Shown: positions 11,761 to 23,102 of the stretch, in pieces
Numbering within the stretch: the first letter of the stretch is position 1
Layout of the letters: every line of letters starts with the position of its first letter
NCBI RefSeq assembly: GCF_963082655.1
Contig: NC_081554.1
Location: 51,090,750 to 51,154,749, forward strand
Reading direction: 5' to 3'
Source: Stomoxys calcitrans
Taxonomy: Eukaryota; Arthropoda; Insecta; Diptera; Muscidae
DNA length: 64,000 bases
Position numbers and translations under genes: made by a program
Notes under the pieces: model-generated
What the model saw: the letters and a program-made list of their open reading frames with translations, nothing else
Told to the model about the DNA's origin: nothing
The model's database searches: none

Positions 11761-12981
11761 CACCTAAGCCAGTAATCGGCTTGTTGTGAGTTCTAAAAGC
11801 TATAAAGTAACCTCTAGAAGGAAAATTTAAAGTTAGGAATTCCTTGCTACTTACAAAATACTTAATTGTTTTTAATACCACTCCCCTAAGTTGGTTCATG
11901 TCTGGTATTTTGTCTCCACCTAAGTGCCGACGCGAAAGTCGGGCAATGACAATGACGTTGAAGCATTTCAACGTCTCATCAGGCCCTACACATGCCCTCA
12001 CTTGCCGCACCGATTTTACATAAGTGAGCTCGTAGTCCTATGTGTCCCTTTACGATACCAATAGCTATACTGACCTCCTTCTAGCTTCCTTTCAGTAATA
12101 GCCTCGTCTTGTCATGATCTGGATCTCCCCATAGGATTTTCGCTGTCCTACCGATTGTTTTCGCTGCTCAACAATGTTGCATGCGTTTTCGTCGCCCACT
12201 CCCTTAACTCGGACTGCGTCGACCCTAAAGGCTTCGGGTTAACCAACTTTATTGACGGCAGTCCTCTGGCCTTCACCGCCAAATCGTCTGCCCTTGAATT
12301 TCCCCTTTCTGCGTTATGGCCTGGCACCCAAACGATGCGGATTTTGCCATCCTCAGAGAAAGCGTTAATCTCCTTCTTACACTGCAAGACTGTTCGTGAC
12401 TTTACCGTCCTGGTTGTTATTGCCCTTATGGCCAGTTTACTGTCTGTAAAGATGTTCATACTAGACGTCCTCGCGTTAGCACCACACAACTTCGCGAATT
12501 CCGTGATCGCCCGGTTCTCCGCCTGCAGGACCGTATTATGGTCAGGCAGTCTAAAATAGATCTCAGTCCCTGCGTTCTCAGTGTAAACGCCTAGGTCCGC
12601 TCTGTCCTCTAGCTGTGATCCATTCGTGTAACATGATCTTCTAGATGGCAATTCTAGGATTCCCTCAATCCAAGACTGTGCCGATGGCAGCAGTGCCTCG
12701 CACTCGACCTCAAGATTCATCTCAGATATCCGTTCGGAAACCTCTTCCCTTCCTTCCTTCCTTTCCTTAAGTCTCATAGCCTCAGTGGCTGTCTCACACT
12801 TAATCTGTATGTCAATGGATCGGATATCTAGAATAGTCGCCAGTGCCCTAGTGGGCGTGGTCCTCATCGCTCCGCCTATGCCAAGACAACATGTTCTCTG
12901 AACCCCTTGTATGGTTTTTATGTTGCACTTTTTCTCCATAGCAGTCCACCAAACTACTGAGGCGTAAGTAAGTATTGGTCT
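11758..12981 (-). pseudogene. RNase H-bearing non-LTR retrotransposon, family 2 (5'-truncated 3' end)
   Basis: Minus strand. Coding order begins at the RT C-terminus ('RPILTYASVVWW', near 12980-12945) and 'VQRTCCLGIGGAMRTTPT'. The RNase H domain follows: 'CYTNGSQ' (near 12620), 'LQAENRAI', 'IFTDSKLAI', and 'VWVPGHNAERGNSRADDLA' (near 12340-12290). Last is a Cys-motif block corrupted to 'GPDETLKCF...RRRHLGGD' (near 11970). The first RNase H acidic residue, normally D in TDGS, is N here. The 263-codon frame at 12148-12939 is open, but the element is truncated and its tail is frameshifted. It is inserted in a DINE-1-like repeat whose halves flank it. Confidence 0.8.
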
Positions 12982-13212
12982 ACATCAATATTAAGTATCT
13001 GTGTATAATTTTAAGCGGCTAGCTTTACGCGTTCGACCGCTAACATGATTTCGACAGACGGACGGACACCGACCCAGGATCGACTCAAAAGGTCGAGAGG
13101 ATTAAGAATTTACATGTCTTATGGGGTCTTAGGTGAATATTTCGAGGTGTTTCAAAAGGTATGACTAGATTATTATATCCCCATCCTATGGTGGTGGGTA
13201 TAAAAATCGGTC
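12982..13212 (-). mobile_element. DINE-1-like repeat core (part 2)
   Basis: It resumes the element cut at 11760: 'ttttaagcggctagctttacgc', 'gacagacggacggac', 'atggggtcttaggtgaatatttcgag' and the terminal 'ccatcctatggtggtgggtataaaaa'. The CCACC/GGTGG inverted repeat near 13188-13202 is the 5'-terminal hairpin of the family. Confidence 0.55.
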
Positions 13213-14704
13213 AAAATTACCAGTTGGCCTTTCTCTTTTTCAAAATTTTATGATATGACAGACTTCAATAATATTTTATAGGGCCGGAATTGGATACTTT
13301 GATGTGTTACAAACAGAAGGACAAATTTAATATATCCCCCCCGTAAACAAAAGTTCGTATGTACCAGGATTCGAGTACCTGACCAAGTTCCAAGTATCAT
13401 CAGCCACATTTTTCAGCACACGTAAGCTGAGTTATGCCGGACGTTCAATGTAAAGATCCAAATCAGGTATGTGCAGCTCTACGAATAAGGCCCCTAAATA
13501 AAGGCAGAAGCGGCGGACAGCTGTTAGAATGCGTTTAAGAATGCCATACGCTACTCCTAGTATCGGATAAAGTTAAACTTCCACGTTAAAATAGAATAGC
13601 TCGGTCCAACTAAGTTCCGACAGATGCTGCCTCCTCAATTTCCATTGGCTTGAGATTGATGTTAGATGTTAGTTGGATGTGTATCCTGCTTGTAACCAGG
13701 GTCACGATATTCGTCACCTGTATAGCTGTTCAATCCATTTACAATTTTCAATAAGTTTTTCGTTTCACAAAAATAAAGCCGGGCAAAAATTTAATTTTGT
13801 ATTTCCTGAGCAGCTCTCATCTTCAACTTCATTTCTTAACCCATCCTACACACTTAAAGCTAATTCTTATCAAAATTCTGGTATACACACGTACTTCTCA
13901 TTCTTCATGCATGTGAACACAAACAAATACAAACAACAAAGTGAATATTTAAATAAGCACAGCGTAAGTACATATTAAAAGACATATAGTAAGTGGATTT
14001 GTTTTCCCATAACATCTGCAACACATGTCAATTGGCTTTAAGGTGGGCATTTAGATTGAGCAAGATGTAGAGGGTGCTAAGTACACATACTGCCAAACAA
14101 ACGCCCTCTCACACACACACACACAATATGAACTTTGCAAACGGGACATTGTTGTTAAGTAAACACACAGGGCTTTTGCCATTGCCATGGACGTTGATCA
14201 TTTGTGTTACTACAGCCTTGTAATAGTTGCCACTCGACATGAACGTGAAGCATGTGGGTACGTACATATGTACATCTAAGATGTTGCAGGTCATTCAATG
14301 AAAATTTAAAGTGGTTGAAATGATTTAAGTGTGTAAACAGAAGTGGGAATAGCTTTAAAATGACTTTGTGCCACAGTTGTAAATATTCGAACTTTCAAAG
14401 GACAGTTTTATAATGATAAGAGGTTCTAAGTAGTCAACATAAACATCGTCATCATCATCATCATCATCATTATCAATGATAAGTACGAATAATGTGGAAA
14501 ACCTCATTTGAATTTACATCATGGCATGCAAAAGGAGTGTCCAGAATTAAGATTGAGCTTTGGTATGTTTATTTAAAGCTTATAGGAACACTGCGATGGG
14601 ATAGCATAGGAACATTTCGATCAATGATTAAAGGTGGCGTCTTCTTGTACTACGATTTCAAATAGCCTAAATTCTGACATTATTACTGAACCAAAACAAA
14701 ACTC
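13213..14704. other. Anonymous intergenic DNA with microsatellites
   Basis: No supported gene. 13240-13345 retains a faint, old DINE-like end ('ggatactttgatgtgttacaaacag', 'aatatatccccccc'). Simple repeats include a CA run near 14113-14125 and an ATC/TCA run at 14446-14470. The 101-codon frame at 13673-13978 is Ser/Phe/Asn-rich, has no domain I know, and lacks support as a gene. Confidence 0.4.
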
Positions 14705-16312
14705 TCCACCATTGATCGCATTTGTCGAGTTCTATTGCGGGGTATCTCTTTTTAGACAAACATAGAATATTGAAAAAGAACTGTTATGCTATTGGACCAT
14801 AAATGAATGCTGAACATTGTAGAAGTCATTGTGTAATATTTCAGTTCATTCGAATAAGAATTGGGCCTTGTAGGGGCTCAAGAAGCAAAATCGGGAGATA
14901 GGTCTACATGGGTGGTGTATCAAGCAATTGATCGATTCAGACCATATTAGACACATATATTGAAGGTCGTGAGAGAAGCTGTTTTGAAAAATTTCTGCCA
15001 AATCGGATAAGAATTGCGCCCTCTAGAGGCTCAGGAAGTCAAAATCCCAGATCGGTTTATATGGCAGCTATATCAAATCATGGACCGATGTAAACCATAC
15101 ATAGCATAGTTGTTGAAAGTGCTACCAAAACACTATGTGCAAAATTTCAGTGAAATCGGACGAGAATTGCGCCCTCTAGAGGCTCAAGAAGTCAAGATCC
15201 AAGATCGGTTTATATGGCAGATATATCAAAACATGGACCGATTTAAACCATACGTAGCATAGTTGTTGGAAGTGCTACCAAAATACTACGTGAAAAATGT
15301 CAGATAAATCGGACTAGAATTGCGCCCTCTAGAGGCTCAAGAAGTCAAGACCCAAGATCGGTTTATATGGCAGCTATATCAAAACACGGACCGATGTAAA
15401 CCATACATAGCATAGTTGTTGGAAGTGCTACCAAAACACTATGTGCAAAATTTCGCCCTCTAGAGGCTCAAGAAGTCAAGACCCAAGATCGGTTTATATG
15501 GCAAATATATCAAAACATGGACCGATTTAAACCATACTTAGCATAGTTGTTGGAAGTGCTACCAAAACACTATGTGAAAAATTTCATTCAAATCGGACGA
15601 GAATTGCGCCCTCTAGAGGCTCAAGAAGTCAAGACCCAAGATCGGTTTATATGGCAGATATATCAAATCATGAACCGATTTAAACCATACTTAGCATAGT
15701 TGTTGGAAGTGCTACCAAAACACTACGTGAAAATTTTCAGTCAAATCGGACGAGAATTGCGCCCTCTAGAGGCTCAAGAAGTCAAGACCCAAGATCGGTT
15801 TATATGGCAGATATATCAAATCATGGACCGATTTAAACCATACTTAGCATAGTTGTTGGAAGTGCTACCAAAACACTACGTGAAAAATTTCAGTTAAATC
15901 GGACGAAAATTTCGCCCTCTAGAGGCTCAAGAAGTCAAGACCCAACATCGGTTTATATGGCAGCTATATCAACTTAGCGTAGTTGTTGAAAGTGATACCA
16001 AAATACTACGTGCAAAATTGAAATTATTGTAAATGGACCGATTTGGCCCATTTACAATACCAACCAACCTACACAAATAAAAAGTTTTTGTGCAAAATTT
16101 CAAGCGACTAGCTTTACTCCTTCGAAAGTTAGCGTGCTTTCGACAGACAGAAGGACGGACGGACAGACGGACGGACTTGGCTAGTTCGACCTAAAATGTC
16201 ATGGCGATCAAGAATATATATACTTTATGGGGTCTTAGACGCATATTTCGAGGTGTTACAAACAGAATGACGCAATTAGTATACCCCCATCCTATGGTGG
16301 AGGGTATAATAA
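14705..16312 (-). mobile_element. DINE-1-like repeat, subtype A, long 153 bp array
   Basis: It starts at 'ctccaccattgatcgcatttgtcgag' (inner 3' end) and finishes with the core and terminal 'catcctatggtggagggtata' at about 16310. The phrase 'tcggtttatatggcag' recurs at 15052, 15205, 15358, 15489, 15642, 15795 and 15948, so spacing is 153 bp except one 131 bp step caused by a 22 bp deletion. Its 16140-16175 stretch is a GACGGACGGAC-type run typical of the core. Noncoding. Confidence 0.6.
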
Positions 16313-16389
16313 TAACCCGGTATTAGGAACTCGATATTGGGATATTTTGTCTTTCAGACTTAGGGACAAAGTTTTGGCAGACGTAAGTC

Positions 16390-17934
16390 GTTAACACCGG
16401 TTATTCTGTTGTTTGTTTATTAGTTTGTTAGTCTGTTCCGTATAGACTCAAAAACGGCTGAACCGATTTTGTTGAAATTTTCGCAGATAGTAGGGTTTGG
16501 GCTCTCGGTGAAAATAGGGTACTTAAATTTTCTGATATCCGAAGGGGGGGGGGACCCTTCCCCATACCACAATTTTCAAAAACGACAGATCTCGGAGATG
16601 CGTATACCACCTTATGGTACCCCAAAAACACGAAATTGGTAAAAAATATTGGGGACAAATATCCTGGGGGACGCCCCATCCCAAAACCCACCGGACGGTT
16701 ATGATTACGGATTGTTACAATATGGGTATCAAATGAAAGGTATTTAAGAGTAGAGTACGAACTTGGCATTAAAATGTTACCCTAAGTGTTGAGGCGCCTA
16801 CCCTCCCCCCCCCCCCACAAAAAACCTCTCAACAAGACATATTCACCAATTGGGATATTATGGGTATCAATCGAAACATATTTGGAATCTGAGTACACAT
16901 CTGTTATAAGAATTTGGTCCAAGGTGCCGACGGGGCCTCCCCAACCCCAAAAACCTTCAAAACGGGCATATATGTCCAACGTCACAAAACGGGTATCGAA
17001 TGAAAGGTCTTTGGGAGTTGACTACGAATTTGGTATACACAATTAGGACAGAGTCTGGGACCGGCCCATCCACAAAATACCCTTCAGTAGGACGTGCAGT
17101 TCGATCGGGATAATATGTCAATTAAAAGAAAGTTCTATGACAAAATATTTTGAATCTAATGTTGGTAAAAGGATTCCAGTATCTGGGTCACGTTCTGCCG
17201 TCTCGCGACAATAAAATACTCAAATAAATTGTCATTTGGTTCATAGCAATGAACCAAAAAAAGGAATTAAAAAAAATAATATGAATGCATGACGTTATGG
17301 GGCTTAAACAAAATCGCTCTAGCACGATGCTGATATCATTTCAGGGTCCGCCCCTAAACTCCGCTCAAGCTGGCAATGTTTCAATGTTATGTAGCTCAAA
17401 TGTGGTTTTTGGGAGTAGAGTATGAATCTGATATCCACCTTCGGGGCAAAGGGTTTGGGTACTCCAATCCAATACCAAAGCCAAATGGGCGGACGCTCCT
17501 TTCGCCCTTTTTTAAAAACGCCAGAACTCGGAGATGGGTGCACCGATTTACGCGAAATTTTGTTTGTTTATGTTTGGCATGTCTAGGGCAGCCGCCCCAG
17601 CACTAAAGCCCTCCAAATGGAAATATAGACAAATAATGACAATATTAAGGTCAAATGAAAGGTATTTGAGACTAGATCACGAATCAGATACAGAAGGTCC
17701 ACCTCACCCCAATGAACACCTTTATACCAGATACACTCATCGACCATAGCAATAGGCTCAATTGTATGAAATTTGAGAGTGGAGCACCAATATGATATCC
17801 ACATTGGGACGAAATATCTGAAAGGTCGTACCAGCACCACCAAACAGGCCTTTTTTCCTGACCCTGGCAATAAAGGGCTCAGATAAGATAATGGTCTGAA
17901 AGAAGGCGCAGCGGAGCGGGTCCTGTCCAGCTAG
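16390..17934 (+). mobile_element. Non-autonomous Helitron-like element with CTAG terminus
   Basis: The 5' region has 'gtttgtttattagtttg', 'ccgtatagactcaaaaacgg', 'ctgaaccgattttgttgaaa' and a G-rich block, then ~110 bp tandem units. The 3' end reads 'gaaggcgcagcggagcgggt..gtccagCTAG' with the next base T at 17935. A GC-rich hairpin-prone segment just before CTRR, inserted before T, is the hallmark of Helitrons. No Rep/helicase frame is present, so it is non-autonomous. A MITE lies only a few bases downstream. Confidence 0.55.
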
Positions 17935-17941
17935 TCTTATA

Positions 17942-18180
17942 TTGGGTTGCCCAAAAAGTAATTGCGGATTTTTTTAAAGAAAGTAAATGCATTTTTAATA
18001 AAACTTAGAATGAACTTTAATCAAATATACTTTTTTTACACTTTTTTTTTCTAAAGCAAGCTAAAAGTAACAGCTGATAACTGACAGAAGAAAGAATGCA
18101 ATTACATAGTCACAAGCTGTGAAAAAATTTGTCAACGTCGACTATATGAAAAATCCGCAATTACTTTTTGGGCAAACCAA
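17942..18180 (+). mobile_element. Mariner-derived MITE
   Basis: A 239 bp element with TTGGGTTGCC at the left and 'gggcaaaccaa' (one substitution) at the right. TA precedes it at 17940-17941; the right-hand TA has mutated to CA. Internal sequence matches the other MITEs ('ctgataactgacagaagaaa'). Confidence 0.9.
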
Positions 18181-18184
18181 CATA

Positions 18185-19805
18185 TAAAATTGAATTTGTG
18201 TTTGTTTAGTATAGACTCAAAAAGCGGCTGAACCGATTACCTTGATTTTTTTCACAGATTGTGTAGGTTGGTCTGGAAGGAAACAAAGGCTAATTAACTT
18301 TTTGATATCAGAAAGGGGGCGGACGCTGCCCCTTACCCCAAAAGTACTACCCAAAAATAAAAGTGCACCGATCGGGACAATATGGGACTCAAATGAAAGG
18401 TATTCAAGAGTAAAGTATGAATTTTATATTAAAAATTGGGTCCAAGAAACTGGGGGGCCGCCCTAACCCCAAAACCCCCTAAAATAGGTTTTTTTGGACG
18501 ATCATGACCATAAGGTCGGGAAGAAGAAATAATTTGTGGATTTTGGAAGGGGGTGGACCCTCCCCCGTTATCCAAAAACACCACCCAAAATCAAAAGTGG
18601 ACCATTCAGGACAATAAGGGTATCAAATGAAAGATATTGGAAAATAGAATACGAATATGGTATTAAAAGTTTAGGTCTCAGTACCCCAACCCCAAAATTC
18701 CCCCAAACAGACATATTGGACGTTCACGTTAATATGGGCCTCAAATGAAATGTATTCGGCAGTAGATTACGAATTTGACATACAACATCAGTTCGAAGTA
18801 CAGGAGGTTACCCTACCTCGCAAAAATGCCTTAAATGGCCAACCGACCCATCATGACTATATGGGAGTTAAATGGTCAACTATCCCATCATGACTATGTG
18901 GAAGTAGGTTTGTTTGTTTGTTACGTAGAATCAAAAACGGCTGAACCGATTTTCTTCAAATTTTCACAGAAACCTAGGCTATATAATTTTTAGATATCGG
19001 ATGGGGGCGGTCCCTCCCCCTTATCCCAAAAACGCCACCCAAAACCAAAAGTGGATCGATGGGCACAATATGTTTATCATATCAAAGATATGGGAGACTA
19101 GAAAACGAATATCGTATTAAAATTTTATCCAAATTTTGGGTCCCAAGTGGCCCCAACCTCAAAATTCCTATAAACATATATATTCGGCTTTCCTATCAAT
19201 ATGGGACTCAAATGAAAAGTATTTGGCATTAGATTACAAATATGGCATAACAAACTAGGTCCAAGTAATGGGCTACACCCCCGAATGGGCATATTAGCCG
19301 AGAGAGACTCAAATGAAAGGTAATTGGGACTAGATTACCATATGACTTTAAAATTTGCGTTCAAGTCCAGGTGGCGCTTTTACTCCCACGTTACTTCAAA
19401 TAGGTTAATTGACCCATTATGACAATACTCAAATGAGGGGTATTTGAGAGTAGAAAACGAATTTGATATCCAATTTTGGAGCCTAGTGTTTGGTGAGATA
19501 TGAAGTTTAGTTTAGGGGGTGCATTAGGGCGTCACACCACGGTAAATTGGAGCTCAAATCAACAGGCAAAATACCGGTGGCCGCCCGAGCCCCAAAACAC
19601 ACTCCAAACGGTTCATATTTCCTAACCATGGCAATATGAGGCTCCAATTAAAGGAGTTTGGGAGTGTTGCACTAATTTGATATCCATATTTCAGTCGAAA
19701 TGTCTGAGATGTCATAGCGCCCCTGAAAAGCACTTCTCATGACCCTGATTTTTAAAAACACCAAATCTCGAAGATTGGTGATGCGATTCGTTTGAAAAAT
19801 TTTTG
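18185..19805 (+). mobile_element. Two Helitron-like 5' ends and diverged array
   Basis: Two separate starts are visible: 'gaatttgtgtttgtttagtatagactc' at about 18190 and 'gtttgtttgtttgttacgtagaatc' at about 18905. Each is followed by 'ctgaaccgatt', a 'gggggcgg..ctccccc' block and ~110 bp units. They either represent two tandem copies or one element with a duplicated head. The array runs until family 2 non-LTR sequence begins near 19806. A parallel copy lies at 46371-47765. Confidence 0.5.
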
Positions 19806-20147
19806 CATTCTTACAGTCCCCAAGGAGTGTAAGAAGGAGATTAAAGCCCTCTCTGAGGGTGGAGCATTCCGCATCGTTTAGGTGCCGGGCTATAACGGAG
19901 TAAGGGGGAATGAAAGGGCAGACGATTTGGCAGTGAAGGCCAGAGGACTGCCAAGCCTTTCGGCTGTTTAAGGGAGTGGGCGACAAACGCACAGCAAAAC
20001 ACTCGGTAGGACGGCAAATATTTTATGGAGTGGTCCGGATCGGGGGAGAACGAGGCTATTACTAAAAGGAATTAAGAAGGAGATCATTTTGGTGTCATAA
20101 CGGGACACAAAAGACTACGAGCTCACTTATGCAAAATCGGTGCGGCA

Positions 20148-20149
<2 letters not shown>
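19806..20149 (+). pseudogene. Family 2 non-LTR retrotransposon, RNase H fragment (part 1)
   Basis: Plus strand. Despite stops, 'RIV*VPGYN', 'NERADDLAVKARGLPS' and 'LRAHLCKIGAA' are readable, matching the RNase H of the copy at 11758-12981. The last bases, CGGCAAG (20143-20149), are repeated at 23103-23109 after an intervening Jockey-like element. The two fragments are therefore halves of one copy. Confidence 0.75.
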
Positions 20150-20188
<39 letters not shown>

Positions 20189-20286
20189 GCAACTAGCTTT
20201 CAATAAGAAGCTAACAAGCAATTTTTTTCAAATTTAACATAATTATCATTGAAAATATGTAAATTTTATATAATCTATCTGAAAAT

Positions 20287-22962
20287 TTATTTTACATTGG
20301 AAACAAAAAGAAAATAAATAAGTTTAAAGCTCATGATATTAACTTGGATCATGATCATTGGATCATTGAGATTAATGGCTTCTGGATTTACATGAAGGCG
20401 TAATCTGGCATCATGTTTCGTTGCTGCAATTGATATTTCCTCTGACACTGTGTTCATGCGGAGGTCTCTATGGAGATCACTGTTGCGAACATACCAAGGG
20501 GCGTTAACTATGCTCCTTAGTACTTTATTTTGAAAATTTTGAATCATGTCGATATATTTCTTATGCGTGCAACCCCATAGTTGGATGCCATATAGCCATA
20601 TTGGTTTTAATTGTTGATTATATAAAAGTAGTTTGTTTTGAATGGAAAGTTCAGATTTCCTGCCCATAAGATATTTGAGTTTTGACCATTTAATATTAAG
20701 TTCTTCGATTTTCTTCTTGACATGCGCTTTCCAGCGTAATTTCGAATCCAGGGTCATACCAAGATATTTCGCATTGTCCGAATAAGGGATACTGACTCCA
20801 TTTATATGCACGGGGATGTTCCTGGTAGCTTTATTTGTAAAGTTTACATGAACCGACTTCGAATGGTTCAACTTTATTTGCCAAACAGAGGCCCAACGAT
20901 TTATTTCATTAAGAGCTTGTTGCAATTTAGTGATTGCTTGCTCCTCTGTATCTGCCACAGCAAGTATAGCAGTATCATCCGCAAAAGTTGCAATGACTGA
21001 GTTTGGTGGTTCTGGCAAATCGCTAGTGTATAAAAGATATAGGACGGGACCTAGGATACTTCCTTGAGGCACACCTGTACCAATTTTCTTCATGTCTGAG
21101 TAGGAGTCATCCTGTTTAATTCTGAAGAATCTATCCGATAAGAATGATTTTAGAAATTCAACATATATTTCAGGCAACAGCCTGCTTAATTTCCTTATAA
21201 GCCCGACATGGCATACTTTGTCAAAAGCCTGCGACACATCTAAGAATACAGCAGAACATATTTTTTTATCCTCAAAGCTTTGTTCAATAGTATTAGTTAT
21301 GCGGTGTATCTGGTCAATAGTTGAATGGGAATTTCTAAAACCAAATTGATGGTCTGGTATGAGATTTTTTCCTGCAATAATGGGGTTTAAACGACTCAAA
21401 AACAGTTTTTCTAGCAGTTTGGATAACATTGGTAGTAGAGATATTGGTCTATATGAGGTTACCTCTGTTGTAGGTTTACCTGGTTTAGGTATCATACGGA
21501 TTTCTGCAATTTTCCAAAAAGTTGGCATTCTTCTTAACTTGAAGCAGGAATTAAATAATTGGGTTATTTTAATGATGCAATTATATGTAAGATTTCTTAG
21601 TATTTCAGTATTTATTAAGTCGAAACCTGGACATTTCTTTAGCTGCATACGGCCTATTTCAGCATATACCTCACCAACTGTAACATTCTCGATGTTTTGT
21701 TCGAAATTTCCTATACCTTCATTACCATTAGTTGGAACTTCATTGTTATTGGAGAAAACGTTCTCCATGTGTTCTGAAAATATTTGCGCCTTTTCCATAT
21801 TCGTTTTGGCCCATGATGAGTCATCTTTTCTTATTGGATAATTTCTTGGTACAGGCCTCTTAACTCCTTTTGTTGCTTTCCAAAGTGAATAGTCGGTACT
21901 TTTATCAGCTGTTAACGACAACAGATGTTGCCTAAGTTCCATATCTCTGAAAAGTTTGGTTTCTGCACTGAGTTCCTTAGTGATTTTATTTAAGAGTGTC
22001 TTGTATGACGGATGTCTAGTTTGCTGCCATTTCTTACGTATTTTGCGTTTCAGTTGAATTTTTTCTCTAATATATACCGGATAGGTTTGTTCAGAAGCAG
22101 TACTTCGATAATCAGGAGTACTTTGCCATGCGGCTTTCTGAATAGTTGCAGTTAGTATTTCAACTTCATTTTCCAAATCGTCTACAGAGATTGGTGCTTC
22201 GACTTTCAAATCTGCATTCCAAAAGATTAAATTGAAATATTGCCAGTCGGTAAATTTATTTATCAAAAAGGGTGGAGGTTCTTTTGTTAGTATATTTTTA
22301 AAAAGTGTAAGGAAGATTGGAGAGTGGTCTGAGCTTAGATCAAAACCATTTTCTATTTTTATTCGGGACGTCGATATTTTTTTGACCAGAAAAAAGTCTA
22401 TTAAGTCGGGAATTTTGTTTGTATCAGTTGGCCAATAGGTTGGTGTACCTGATGAGATTATTGAGCAACCAGTATCATTCGACGCTTTGAGTAGTTCTCT
22501 GCCTTTTGTAGTTGTTAATCGGGATCCCCAGTGAGTATGTTTGGCGTTAAAGTCGCCTCCAATAATGTGCCTGTCGTTGTGTTTTTCTATCAGCTGTTTA
22601 TATTGTTCGTATTTAATTTGATGTTTCGGTGGACTGTAGAGAGCTGTTATGAGTAAATTTTCATTTTTAGTGAATATTTTTATTGTGGTAGCCTGAAATT
22701 CATCCGTTTTTATTTCCTCATCTTCTATATGCTTTATCGACTTCCTAACTATAACTGCGCTACCTCCTCTAGCAGTATTCGTTGGGTGAGTGGTATGATA
22801 CACCTCGTAGTTTTTGAATCTTATATATGATTGAGTAGTGAAATGGGTTTCTGATATTAGACAAACATCTATTTTCTCGTTGTTGAGCACGACTTCAAGC
22901 TCCCTTTGGTGTTTGTGGAGGCCATTGGCGTTCCATAACATAATCTTAAGCGGGTTATACAT
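20287..22962 (-). CDS. Jockey-like ORF2 protein: APE endonuclease and reverse transcriptase, 891 aa
   Basis: ORF2 polyprotein for target-primed reverse transcription. The N-terminal endonuclease (about residues 5-220) has N11 in 'LWNANGL', E38 in 'SETH', 'GGDFNAKH' and 'SSDHSP', so its catalytic set is complete. The RT (about 470-740) has 'SYRPISLL', 'FLDVSQAFDKV' (near 575), 'GVPQGSILGP' and 'FADDTAI' (catalytic DD near 662), then 'KYLGMTLDSKLRWKAH'. The C-terminus holds 'LRSIVNAPWYVRN' and 'RLRLHVNP', characteristic of Jockey-group elements. There is no RNase H, as in Jockey. The length equals a full-length ORF2 and no frameshift or stop is present. The start ATG at 22962 overlaps the ORF1 stop by 8 nt, suggesting coupled or reinitiated translation. 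It is probably active in trans, although this copy lacks its 5' promoter. Confidence 0.95.
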   Translation of the reverse strand: MYNPLKIMLWNANGLHKHQRELEVVLNNEKIDVCLISETHFTTQSYIRFKNYEVYHTTHPTNTARGGSAVIVRKSIKHIEDEEIKTDEFQATTIKIFTKNENLLITALYSPPKHQIKYEQYKQLIEKHNDRHIIGGDFNAKHTHWGSRLTTTKGRELLKASNDTGCSIISSGTPTYWPTDTNKIPDLIDFFLVKKISTSRIKIENGFDLSSDHSPIFLTLFKNILTKEPPPFLINKFTDWQYFNLIFWNADLKVEAPISVDDLENEVEILTATIQKAAWQSTPDYRSTASEQTYPVYIREKIQLKRKIRKKWQQTRHPSYKTLLNKITKELSAETKLFRDMELRQHLLSLTADKSTDYSLWKATKGVKRPVPRNYPIRKDDSSWAKTNMEKAQIFSEHMENVFSNNNEVPTNGNEGIGNFEQNIENVTVGEVYAEIGRMQLKKCPGFDLINTEILRNLTYNCIIKITQLFNSCFKLRRMPTFWKIAEIRMIPKPGKPTTEVTSYRPISLLPMLSKLLEKLFLSRLNPIIAGKNLIPDHQFGFRNSHSTIDQIHRITNTIEQSFEDKKICSAVFLDVSQAFDKVCHVGLIRKLSRLLPEIYVEFLKSFLSDRFFRIKQDDSYSDMKKIGTGVPQGSILGPVLYLLYTSDLPEPPNSVIATFADDTAILAVADTEEQAITKLQQALNEINRWASVWQIKLNHSKSVHVNFTNKATRNIPVHINGVSIPYSDNAKYLGMTLDSKLRWKAHVKKKIEELNIKWSKLKYLMGRKSELSIQNKLLLYNQQLKPIWLYGIQLWGCTHKKYIDMIQNFQNKVLRSIVNAPWYVRNSDLHRDLRMNTVSEEISIAATKHDARLRLHVNPEAINLNDPMIMIQVNIMSFKLIYFLFVSNVK

Positions 22963-23102
22963 GTTTAGATACGTTTGATGTTTTCTCGAGATTAGCTAGT
23001 CTGATTTCAATAGTTTTAAAAAAGTTTTCTTGAGTACTAAGCCTACTGAGTATTTGTGACAATATATTGTTTGGAGCTTCTGAAACGATATTTCCGGTGA
23101 CA
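22955..23102 (-). pseudogene. Jockey-like ORF1 C-terminal remnant
   Basis: About 48 codons ending 'FKTIEIRLANLEKTSNVSKHV' and a TAA at 22957-22955. The final bases overlap the ORF2 start (ATGTATAA, 8 nt). The coiled-coil-like 'RLANLEK' segment suits the end of a gag-like RNA-binding ORF1. Everything upstream was lost at insertion; the open frame continuing beyond 23102 belongs to the interrupted family 2 element. Confidence 0.75.

Larger units (their letters stand above)
20150..23102 (-). mobile_element. Jockey-like non-LTR retrotransposon, 5'-truncated, intact ORF2
   Basis: A complete 3' end in minus orientation: a poly(A) tail (35 T on the plus strand, 20150-20184), a ~100 bp 3' UTR (20185-20286), the full ORF2 and the last ~48 codons of ORF1. 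It is flanked by the 7 bp direct repeat CGGCAAG (20143-20149 and 23103-23109; 8 bp if the next T is counted), which splits a family 2 element. Truncation of the 5' end inside ORF1 is typical of incomplete reverse transcription. The long pure tail and undamaged ORF2 indicate recent insertion. Confidence 0.93.

Noticed and set aside
12155..12559. 134-codon plus-strand frame
   Set aside because: Antisense shadow of the family 2 RNase H domain on the minus strand.
13673..13978. 101-codon frame as a candidate host gene
   Set aside because: No domain, no signal, no splice context and biased low-complexity composition; insufficient support.
15052..15948. Regularly spaced repeats that might suggest a CRISPR array
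   Set aside because: The spacing units are themselves homologous (tandem 153 bp repeats), with no unique spacers, and the context is a eukaryotic transposon.
21359..21841. 160-codon plus-strand frame
   Set aside because: Antisense shadow of the Jockey-like ORF2.
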